Assembly (NCBI GenBank): GCA_902803625.1
Contig: CADCQV010000363.1
Span: 1-5,366 of the forward strand
From: an uncultured Lachnospiraceae bacterium
GTDB taxonomy: Bacteria; Bacillota; Clostridia; Lachnospirales; Lachnospiraceae
DNA length: 5,366 nt
Direction of reading: 5' to 3'
The notes under the pieces are model-generated. The model did not search any database. It was given only the letters and a program-made list of their open reading frames with translations, and was not told the DNA's origin. This document shows positions 1 through 5,366 of the stretch, piece after piece. The translations under genes and the position numbers were made by a program. Numbering within the stretch: position 1 is the first letter of the stretch; each line of letters starts with the position of its first letter.

Positions 1-1721
1 TGGATTTGTTGAATGACCTGAACAGCAGTAACCAGAAGCTGGTGCGGATGACATTCCTTATAGGGTGCTTTGGCAGGACAAGGAAGGAGATGGAAATCCT
101 GACACAGAGGGTATCCGGGATAATCCAGCAGGCCAACTGCAATCTCCGCTGCCTTCAGTACCAGCAGGAGCAGGGAATAAATGCCCTGGCTCCCATAGGA
201 GTAAATGACCTTGGTATAGAGAGGGTATTAACTACTAACAGCAGTGCGATATTGATCCCCTTCAATACCCAGGAACTCTTTATGGACGGAGATGCGCTCT
301 ATTACGGTCTTAATGCCATAACCAATAACATGATCCTTGCTGATAGAAAGCAGCTCCGGACTCCTAACGGCGTGGTTCTAGGAACTCCCGGAAGTGGGAA
401 ATCCTTCTCGGCAAAGAGGGAGATACTGGGAGCCTATCTTGTGACAAAGGATGACATACTTATCTGTGATCCGGAGTCTGAGTATTATCCGGTGGTTGAA
501 GAACTTGGAGGAGAAGTTATCAGGCTTGCTGCAGATTCCGCGGATTACCTGAATCCCATGGACATACAGCTTTCCCATAAGAATGACAGGGAAGCATTGA
601 GGCTGAAAGCTGATTTCATCATAACCCTCTGCGACATGATCGCCGGAGACGGGAAAGGCCTTGCCAATGATGAGAAAGGAATAGTTGACCGCTGTATTGA
701 AGGGATCTATAAGGATTACTTCAGGAATCCCACGCCGGAACGGATGCCGATACTGGAAGACTTGTATAATGCCCTGATCGCATATGAGCCGAAGGACGTA
801 AAGGATCCGGCTCTTGCAATGGACGCAAAGGCGAAAGCCACAAGGATAGCCCAGAGCCTTGTACTGTACGTATATGGCAGCCAGAACTATTTTAACCACC
901 ACACAAACGTGGATTCCAGTAACAGGATCATATGCTTTGATATCCGTGATCTCGGTGCAACACTTAAGGATCTCGGGATGCTTATAGTCCAGGATGCAGT
1001 CTGGAACAGGGTTTCACGTAACAGGGAGAGGAAGATGGCAACCCGTTACTACTGTGATGAGTTCCATCTGCTCCTTAGGGATCCCCAGACAGCGCAGTAT
1101 TCCGTTGAAATGTGGAAGAGGTTCAGGAAGTGGGGAGGGATCCCGACAGGCCTTACCCAGAACGTTCAGGACTTTCTTCTGTCCCCGCAGATTGAGGAGA
1201 TCCTTGGAAACTCTGATTTCATATATCTCTTAAACCAGAATGCCAAGGATCAGGAGATACTTGCGGATAAACTGGAACTTTCGGAAAAGCAGCTGAAATT
1301 CGTAACCAACGCAGATCCCGGCTGCGGCTTAATAAGGTTCAATGATGTGACAATCCCCTTCGTTGATAAATATCCCCAGGATACCCTGACCTTTAAGATC
1401 ATGGACACCAAGCCACGGGAGAATACTGAAATCGATGTAGAGTGGAAAGAAAGAGAGGAAAAAGAAGTGAAAGAAGAAACAAAGTGGATACAGGAAACCT
1501 CTTCTGAGGGTTCTGATAAGGAAAAGTGGGAAGAGCAGAAGGAAAAGCTGGACAGGGAATTCATGGATGCCTATGAGGGATACCTTGAAGAACTGGATCC
1601 TAAAGAGCGGGAATGGCTTAATAACCATCCGGCGAAAGAACCTGCAGAAATGACGGAAGTGGTAATTAACGATGAAGAAGTGGAGGAAAACACTTATATA
1701 AACCCCGAAAGTGGTTTTTGA
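1..1721 (+). CDS. VirB4-like conjugation ATPase, 5'-truncated by window edge
   Basis: This is the C-terminal part of a VirB4/TraE-type ATPase, the cytoplasmic, membrane-associated motor of type IV secretion that drives channel assembly and substrate transfer in conjugative elements. The reading frame is open from the first complete codon (3-5). The TTG at position 6 has no ribosome binding site, so it is internal. Counting from that TTG, the Walker A motif GTPGSGKS is at residues 126-133 (381-404). The Walker B motif YYCDEFH has its Asp-Glu pair at 351-352 (1056-1061). The family-typical end (QNAKDQEILADKL, then a Gly-rich strand and PFVDKYPQDT) lies near residues 413-465. About 572 residues are visible. 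Family members usually have about 780-850, so roughly the first quarter is missing. The last ~100 residues form a charged, probably helical tail with about 35 acidic and 13 basic residues. The stop (TGA, 1719-1721) is 37 bases before the next gene. Function is confident; the exact subfamily is not. Confidence 0.93.
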   Translation, partial: DLLNDLNSSNQKLVRMTFLIGCFGRTRKEMEILTQRVSGIIQQANCNLRCLQYQQEQGINALAPIGVNDLGIERVLTTNSSAILIPFNTQELFMDGDALYYGLNAITNNMILADRKQLRTPNGVVLGTPGSGKSFSAKREILGAYLVTKDDILICDPESEYYPVVEELGGEVIRLAADSADYLNPMDIQLSHKNDREALRLKADFIITLCDMIAGDGKGLANDEKGIVDRCIEGIYKDYFRNPTPERMPILEDLYNALIAYEPKDVKDPALAMDAKAKATRIAQSLVLYVYGSQNYFNHHTNVDSSNRIICFDIRDLGATLKDLGMLIVQDAVWNRVSRNRERKMATRYYCDEFHLLLRDPQTAQYSVEMWKRFRKWGGIPTGLTQNVQDFLLSPQIEEILGNSDFIYLLNQNAKDQEILADKLELSEKQLKFVTNADPGCGLIRFNDVTIPFVDKYPQDTLTFKIMDTKPRENTEIDVEWKEREEKEVKEETKWIQETSSEGSDKEKWEEQKEKLDREFMDAYEGYLEELDPKEREWLNNHPAKEPAEMTEVVINDEEVEENTYINPESGF

Positions 1722-1749
1722 GAACCGGAATATGTAAATATTTTAACTT

Positions 1750-1758
1750 GGAGTGGGG
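1750..1758 (+). promoter_or_regulatory. Shine-Dalgarno site that decides the hydrolase start
   Basis: GGAG at 1750-1753, followed by TGGGG, precedes two adjacent ATG codons at 1759 and 1762, with spacings of 5 and 8 bases. The longest open frame would start at GTG 1753, but that codon overlaps the GGAG and has no binding site of its own. An ATG start is therefore preferred. Which of the two ATGs is used cannot be settled from the sequence; 1762 has the more usual spacing. Confidence 0.65.
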
Positions 1759-4008
1759 ATGATGACAAAAAAGAAGAAAAAAAGCATTTTGAGAAAGATT
1801 ATCCGGGAAAGGGCAGATCCTGCCCCGGAACGGGATACCGGCATTTTTCGGAAAGAGTGGAAGAAAAAGCAAAGCCGGAAGAGGATTATCAAAGAAAACT
1901 ACATAAGTGAAAACGTTACAGATCAGGATAAACATGATCAGGAAAGATCTGTTCAAAGCACCATTGATTTCACCCAGCATAAAGAAGACCGTCTGGAAGG
2001 TAAAGAAAACCCGGTATCCGGGAAAGCAGCCTACAGGCGGTTTCTTTATGTCAAGGGAAGAAAGGCAGATAGAAACGGCTTTTCATGGAGAGGTGCGAAG
2101 AAGACAGTATCAGCTGCCAATGATTTTTTCCATGAAGTGAACGGTCAGGAGGATGATAACAGCGCAACTGAAGCAGCAGGATCATCCATAAGGGCAGCAA
2201 GCCGGACACAGGATTTTGTAAGCGACCGGATACAGAAAGGAAGATCCCGGAAAGCACGTTCCGAGAGCCGGAAAAAGAAAGGCAGGAAAAACCGGAATGC
2301 CCAGACAAAACCAGACGGCCGGTTCTATAAGGACAACGGCTTCAACAGTAAAGCCGGGGGTGCCGATCCCGGAAAGAGTGAAAAGGAGTTAAGAAGGCAG
2401 TTCCAGAAGAAGCAGATCAAAAGGGATTATGCAAAGGCTTACAGAAAAGCCAGGGAGACCGCTGAAAAGACGGTAAGAACCGCACAGGAAGCCGCAAAGA
2501 CCACTGCCGCAGCAGCAAAGAAGCTGGCAGAGGCAGCAGCAACGCACGCCCATGTACTGATAGTTTTTGGAGTGATCTTTATCCTGCTTCTGATCATTAT
2601 GACCGGGATATCCTCCTGTGCCGCCATGTTTGGGGGCGGCCTTACCGATGTGATGGCAGGAACCTATCAGAGCCTTCCGGCAGAGCTGGATAAGGCAGAT
2701 GAGTCAATGACCTTAAAGGAAATGGAGCTGCAGGAGCAGATAGACAGGATCGAAACTGACTACCCAGGTTATGACGAATACAGCTATAACCTCGCAACCA
2801 TAGGCCATAACCCGTACACCCTGGTTAATTACTTGTCAGCGCAGTACGTGGAGTTTCTGGCTGCAGATGTAGAGAGTGAGATACAGGATCTATTTGATGC
2901 TATGTATGACCTGGATATTTCCGAAAGGGAAGAAACCCGGACAAGAACGGTGACAAAAACCAGGACTGTAATGAAAACCCGGACCGTGACGGATCCGGAT
3001 ACCGGCGAAGAAGTTGAGGAAGAATACGAAGAAGAGGAGGAGTACGAAGAGGAAGAAGAGTATACGGTTACGATCCTTGAAGTGACGCTTGTTTCAACGC
3101 CGTTAGAGACCGTGATAAACGGAAGGCTCTCAGGGGATGCGGCAGACCTTTATGAAATGTACCGGGAGACGGAAGGAGCGAGGCAGGAATTCTATACTCC
3201 CCTTGACCTGGACTGGAGGAGCTGCATCAAAAGCTATTACGGCTACAGGAAGAATCCCCTTACCGGAGCGAGGCAGTTCCACAGGGGACTGGACATAGCT
3301 GTGCCGGAGAGAACCAATGTATATGCCGCCCAGAGCGGAACCGTTGTGACTGCTGATTATGACGAGGACTATGGGATTTACATAGTCATTGCTGACAGCG
3401 GCGGATGCATGACGAAGTACGCACACCTTGAAAGCAGGAGCGTAAATACCGGGGATACAGTCCGTCACGGACAGTATATTGGGAAAACCGGAAGTACAGG
3501 AAGCATCACGGGCAGCCATCTTCATATCGAATGTCTCTATAACGGGGAGTATTACAATCCCCTTTTTTATTTCGAGAACGGGGAAGGAAGCCTCTATGAC
3601 AGCGATGCCCCGGAAGCACCGTCTGATGCGGATGTGGCTGCGCTTCTTAATGAAGCAAAGAACTATCTCGGATACCCCTATGTCTGGGGCGGAAGCAATC
3701 CGTCAACGAGTTTCGACTGCTCCGGCTTTGTATGCTGGGTTCTGACAAACAGCGGATTTGCAAATATGCCGAGGACCACGGCACAGGGGATATACAACAG
3801 ATGCACGCCCATAGATGCCGCAGATGCCGAGGCTGGGGATCTGATCTTTTTTACCGGCACATATAAGTCCGGGAATCCGGTATCCCACGTGGGGATCTAC
3901 TGCGGAAACGGGATCATGATCCATGCCGGCGATCCTATCAAATACAGCAATATAAACACACCATACTGGCAGTCACATTTCTACTCTTTTGCAAGGGTAC
4001 CCAGATAG
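1759..4008 (+). CDS. CD1108-type membrane-anchored cell-wall hydrolase, M23 plus NlpC/P60
   Basis: This is a two-headed peptidoglycan hydrolase of a conjugative element, expected to open the cell wall for the mating channel. Numbering is from ATG 1759 (749 residues). Residues 1-264 form a basic, low-complexity cytoplasmic tail (about 70 Lys/Arg to 36 Asp/Glu) ending in an Ala-rich helix. The single membrane segment is about 266-288. A helical stalk (about 289-380) carries the block YDEYSYNLATIGHNPY, which I recognise from CD1108-family mobile-element proteins. A TRTV-type repeat and a poly-Glu linker follow (395-435). The M23 domain (about 486-605) shows H508 and D512 in FHRGLDIA, H556 in YAHLE, and H587/H589 in HLHIE, so the metal-binding and catalytic set looks complete. 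The NlpC/P60 domain (about 625-749) shows C654 in DCSGF, H710 in SHVGIY and H722 in MIHAG, matching a Cys-His-His triad. Its place directly after VirB4 corresponds to Orf14 of Tn916-like systems. Both enzymes appear intact. Bond specificity cannot be read from sequence. Confidence 0.93.
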   Translation: MMTKKKKKSILRKIIRERADPAPERDTGIFRKEWKKKQSRKRIIKENYISENVTDQDKHDQERSVQSTIDFTQHKEDRLEGKENPVSGKAAYRRFLYVKGRKADRNGFSWRGAKKTVSAANDFFHEVNGQEDDNSATEAAGSSIRAASRTQDFVSDRIQKGRSRKARSESRKKKGRKNRNAQTKPDGRFYKDNGFNSKAGGADPGKSEKELRRQFQKKQIKRDYAKAYRKARETAEKTVRTAQEAAKTTAAAAKKLAEAAATHAHVLIVFGVIFILLLIIMTGISSCAAMFGGGLTDVMAGTYQSLPAELDKADESMTLKEMELQEQIDRIETDYPGYDEYSYNLATIGHNPYTLVNYLSAQYVEFLAADVESEIQDLFDAMYDLDISEREETRTRTVTKTRTVMKTRTVTDPDTGEEVEEEYEEEEEYEEEEEYTVTILEVTLVSTPLETVINGRLSGDAADLYEMYRETEGARQEFYTPLDLDWRSCIKSYYGYRKNPLTGARQFHRGLDIAVPERTNVYAAQSGTVVTADYDEDYGIYIVIADSGGCMTKYAHLESRSVNTGDTVRHGQYIGKTGSTGSITGSHLHIECLYNGEYYNPLFYFENGEGSLYDSDAPEAPSDADVAALLNEAKNYLGYPYVWGGSNPSTSFDCSGFVCWVLTNSGFANMPRTTAQGIYNRCTPIDAADAEAGDLIFFTGTYKSGNPVSHVGIYCGNGIMIHAGDPIKYSNINTPYWQSHFYSFARVPR
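2941..2994 (+). repeat. Three tandem 18-bp units coding TRTVxK hexapeptides
   Basis: Three in-frame 18-base units encode TRTVTK, TRTVMK and TRTVTD within the extracellular part of the hydrolase. The units differ mostly by synonymous changes (for example ACA/ACC and AGA/AGG/CGG), so the peptide pattern is kept while the DNA has drifted. This points to an old repeat held by protein-level selection, not a fresh duplication. The segment is basic and sits directly before an acidic tract, between the helical stalk and the M23 domain. Confidence 0.75.
3007..3063 (+). repeat. GAA/GAG purine tract coding a Glu/Tyr-rich linker
   Basis: This purine-rich stretch of GAA and GAG codons, punctuated by one GTT and TAC/TAT codons, encodes an EEVEEEY segment followed by two EEEEEY units (residues 417-435 of the hydrolase, numbered from ATG 1759). 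It follows the TRTV repeats and precedes a hydrophobic strand (TVTILEVTLV). The mixture of GAA and GAG makes it less slippage-prone than a pure triplet repeat, but length variation between related elements is plausible. The likely role is a flexible or charge-paired spacer that holds the enzymatic heads away from the membrane; this is inferred. Confidence 0.65.
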
Positions 4009-4015
4009 GACTGCA

Positions 4016-4026
4016 GAAAGGAAAGG
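4016..4026 (+). promoter_or_regulatory. Ribosome binding site of the DUF4315-like gene
   Basis: Two overlapping purine cores, AAAGG at 4017-4021 and again at 4022-4026, lie before ATG 4029. The first gives a 7-base spacing, close to ideal; the second is too close (2 bases). The site falls in the 20-base gap after the hydrolase stop. There is no room for a separate promoter there, so the gene should be read from the upstream transcript. Confidence 0.6.
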
Positions 4027-4028
4027 TA

Positions 4029-4289
4029 ATGAAGCTTGAACTAATAAGAAAGCATCTGGAAAAGATCCGAAGCGATATGCAAAGCCTCAAAGCCGAGGAA
4101 AAGAAATACATGGGAATGGAAAAAGCGGCTGTGGATGCAGAAAAACTGAAGATCATCCAGAAATGCAATTTGACTCCCGAGGAACTCATATTTTTCAAGG
4201 ATATGAAGAGGGAAGAGATCGAAATGATAAAGCAATTCAGAAAAAGGGAGGGAATGAATGTCATACAGAAGAATAATGAGAAGGAATAA
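4029..4289 (+). CDS. DUF4315-like small conjugation-module protein
   Basis: This 86-residue, highly charged protein is of unknown function. It has no signal peptide or membrane segment, so it should be cytoplasmic. Residues 1-45 are rich in Lys, Glu and Leu with heptad-like spacing and probably form a coiled coil. Next comes a motif reading IIQKCNLTPEELIFFKDM (about residues 42-59), which resembles the Leu-Thr-Pro-Glu-Glu-Leu block I associate with DUF4315 proteins. The size (usually about 80-90 residues) and position also fit: in Tn1549/CTn-type elements DUF4315 genes sit between the CD1108-type hydrolase and the DUF4366/CD1107 gene, exactly as here. The start at ATG 4029 is supported by a nearby AAAGG. 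Its last 32 bases overlap the next gene, and its coding sequence carries that gene's ribosome binding site. The family assignment rests on motif, length and context, without a profile search. Confidence 0.8.
   Translation: MKLELIRKHLEKIRSDMQSLKAEEKKYMGMEKAAVDAEKLKIIQKCNLTPEELIFFKDMKREEIEMIKQFRKREGMNVIQKNNEKE
4246..4252 (+). promoter_or_regulatory. Strong Shine-Dalgarno inside the upstream gene, for the CD1107-like gene
   Basis: GGGAGGG at 4246-4252 lies within the 3' end of the DUF4315-like reading frame. Its GGAGG core (4247-4251) is 6 bases before ATG 4258. The nearby ATG 4254 is in the DUF4315 frame and is internal to that protein (Met76). The strong site, placed 32 bases before the upstream stop has been read, fits coupled translation. 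An alternative in-frame ATG at 4276 has no comparable site, so 4258 is the chosen start. Confidence 0.75.
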
Positions 4290-5366
4290 GAGGCAGCAGA
4301 TCACGCTGATAGCAAGGCTGATGGCTGTCCTTATGATCACATTGATGCTCCTTATTACGGAGTTTGCCTATATCTGTATCCGTAAGCCCGGGAGCACAAA
4401 AGCTTTTGCAGAAGATAACACTGATAATGATCCGATCATCATCCCCGTGGATAATGGGGATTCCGAATCGGATAACAAGGCAGATCCGGTTGATCCCGTC
4501 GTTAAAGTAAAGATCACTGAACCCTCCGGCTGGCACAGGAAGGCTGCAGAAGTGAAGTTCTCCGCAGAGGACACCGTTGGAACCGGGGATTTTGTCATTA
4601 AGGAAGCAAAGGCAAAGATAGGCCAGACCGGGAGCTGGACTGATGTGACGGATTCCATGGCGATGGAGCTTAATGAAAACTGCGTGTTATATGTGGAGAT
4701 CAAGGATACCAAAGACAGGACATACAGCAAAAATAAGAAGATCACCTGCTTTGACAGCACAAAACCTACGCTTAATGCCGCGGTAAATAACGGCAGCCTA
4801 ACGATAGACACGAATGATGAGGAATCCGGCGTGAAAGCCGTATATGTGAACGGTTTTGAGTTCACGGATCTCATGGAGGGAACACTGGTTATCAGGATGC
4901 AGCAGTTTGATACTGGATATGAGAATTTCGCGGTACAGGCCATGGACTATGCCGGGAATATGTCAGATACCTACAGGGTAAGGAATCCATATTACAAGGC
5001 GAAAGATTCTTCCAGAAAGGACGTTAAAATCCTGCCGGACAGTGCGGAGCCTACGAAACCCGCGTCAGCTGTTGCCGATGTAACGGATCATGTAAAAACA
5101 GATGATTCCGGGAATCAATTATCTGCAAATACCATTGATCAAATATCTGCGGAGAAAAAGAAATCCCTGGCTGAAGCTGATAAGGAAGAGGAAGAGGAAA
5201 AGGAAGCAGGACCTGAAACCATTCCCGGAAAAGGCCGGGAGTACTACACCATTGAAGCCAAAAGCGGGAAGATCTTTTATCTCATAATCGACCGGAGCGG
5301 TGATGAAGAAAAGGTGCATTTCCTCACGGATATCACGGAGAATGACCTTCTGAACGTGACAGAGAA
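4258..5366 (+). CDS. CD1107-type exported protein: Ig-like modules plus DUF4366, 3'-truncated
   Basis: The frame is open from ATG 4258 to the window end (369 residues) with no stop, so the C-terminus is missing. Residues 1-20 are basic and 21-40 hydrophobic. AFA at 49-51 before Glu-Asp looks like a signal peptidase site, so the protein is probably exported; uncleaved anchoring is the alternative. A low-complexity acidic stretch (52-80) follows. Residues about 83-165 and 166-246 look like two beta-rich Ig-like modules; the second has the typical endings SGVKAVYVNG and AMDYAGN. Two cysteines (142, 164) fall in the first. A Lys/Glu linker (about 299-317) leads to the block at 325-369 (REYYTIEAKSGKIFYLIID, then VHFLTDITENDLLN), which I recognise as the start of DUF4366, the domain of CD1107-family mobile-element proteins. 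Such proteins often end with a membrane segment and charged tail, which would lie beyond the edge. Function is unknown; a surface role in the mating apparatus is inferred from context. Confidence 0.85.
   Translation, partial: MSYRRIMRRNKRQQITLIARLMAVLMITLMLLITEFAYICIRKPGSTKAFAEDNTDNDPIIIPVDNGDSESDNKADPVDPVVKVKITEPSGWHRKAAEVKFSAEDTVGTGDFVIKEAKAKIGQTGSWTDVTDSMAMELNENCVLYVEIKDTKDRTYSKNKKITCFDSTKPTLNAAVNNGSLTIDTNDEESGVKAVYVNGFEFTDLMEGTLVIRMQQFDTGYENFAVQAMDYAGNMSDTYRVRNPYYKAKDSSRKDVKILPDSAEPTKPASAVADVTDHVKTDDSGNQLSANTIDQISAEKKKSLAEADKEEEEEKEAGPETIPGKGREYYTIEAKSGKIFYLIIDRSGDEEKVHFLTDITENDLLNVTE

Noticed and set aside
6..8. TTG as a start codon for the first gene
   Set aside because: The frame is open upstream to the window edge, there is no ribosome binding site, and the protein would lack the N-terminal part expected of VirB4. 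The gene is simply cut by the edge.
378..902. 174-codon open frame on the minus strand
   Set aside because: It lies antisense to the well-supported VirB4 core, including the Walker A motif, and its translation has no recognisable domain. It is a shadow frame.
1250..1628. Two overlapping minus-strand frames rich in Ser/Phe
   Set aside because: Their composition is the complement of the GAA/AAG-rich coding of the acidic VirB4 tail. No start signals or domain features were seen.
1722..1749. Promoter or terminator between VirB4 and the hydrolase
   Set aside because: The gap is short and AT-rich, with no convincing -35/-10 pair, hairpin or T-run. Read-through from upstream is the simpler view.
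2010..2022. Short inverted repeat, CCCGG-TAT-CCGGG
   Set aside because: It lies inside the hydrolase coding region, has a 5-base stem and no T-run. It reflects CCGG-rich codon use and is not a terminator or operator.
2590..2622. Possible lipobox (ISSC) at the end of the hydrolase membrane segment
   Set aside because: The residues before Cys do not fit the usual Leu-Ala/Ser-Gly/Ala-Cys pattern, and the segment is about 265 residues from the N-terminus, far too late for a lipoprotein signal.
3995..4002. GGGTACCC palindrome near the end of the hydrolase gene
   Set aside because: It is only 8 bases, sits within coding sequence, has no loop and no following T-run, so it is not a terminator.
4368..4943. 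191-codon open frame on the minus strand with hydrophobic stretches
   Set aside because: It is antisense to the Ig-like region of the CD1107-type gene, which has a strong ribosome binding site and family motifs. The antisense frame has no recognisable family.
5102..5287. Plus-strand frame with a Lys/Arg run
   Set aside because: It is an out-of-frame reading of the Lys/Glu linker and DUF4366 start of the gene already called there.

Overview
The window is a piece of the conjugation (mating-channel) module of an integrative conjugative element, or conjugative transposon, from a Gram-positive host. The likely host is a gut-type clostridium (Lachnospiraceae, Ruminococcaceae or a relative). This rests on three things: the gene order, which matches the Tn1549/CTn-like core of C. 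difficile and related Firmicutes; the purine-rich Shine-Dalgarno sequences; and the protein families present. The host and the element's name are inferred, because no integrase, attachment site or chromosomal flank is in view.

Layout: four genes lie head to tail on the + strand with almost no space between them, so they look like one operon that continues past both edges. (1) Positions 1-1721 hold the last ~572 codons of a VirB4-type type IV secretion ATPase; its N-terminus is off the left edge. (2) Positions 1759-4008 encode a ~749-residue membrane-anchored cell-wall hydrolase of the CD1108 type. It has a long basic cytoplasmic tail, one membrane segment, a helical stalk, a hexapeptide-repeat and poly-acidic linker, an M23 (LytM-type) metallopeptidase domain and a C-terminal NlpC/P60 cysteine peptidase domain. 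(3) Positions 4029-4289 encode a small charged helical protein of DUF4315 type. (4) From 4258 to the right edge runs an exported or membrane-anchored protein of the CD1107 type, with two Ig-like modules and the beginning of a DUF4366 domain; it is cut by the window end. Genes 3 and 4 overlap by 32 bases and are probably translationally coupled.

How they would work together: VirB4 powers assembly and operation of the transfer channel at the inner face of the membrane. The two-domain hydrolase crosses the membrane and opens the peptidoglycan locally so the channel can pass. The DUF4315 and DUF4366 proteins are conserved companions of unknown function; the second is probably a surface-exposed part of the apparatus. 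No cargo genes, RNA genes, insertion sequences, CRISPR arrays or terminators were found, and no stretch over 300 bases lacks a gene.

The best candidates for a second look are the oppositely charged cytoplasmic tails of VirB4 and the hydrolase, the pairing of two different wall-hydrolase folds in one protein, and the Ig-like modules fused to DUF4366. The families are known; the arrangement and the interaction ideas are inferences.
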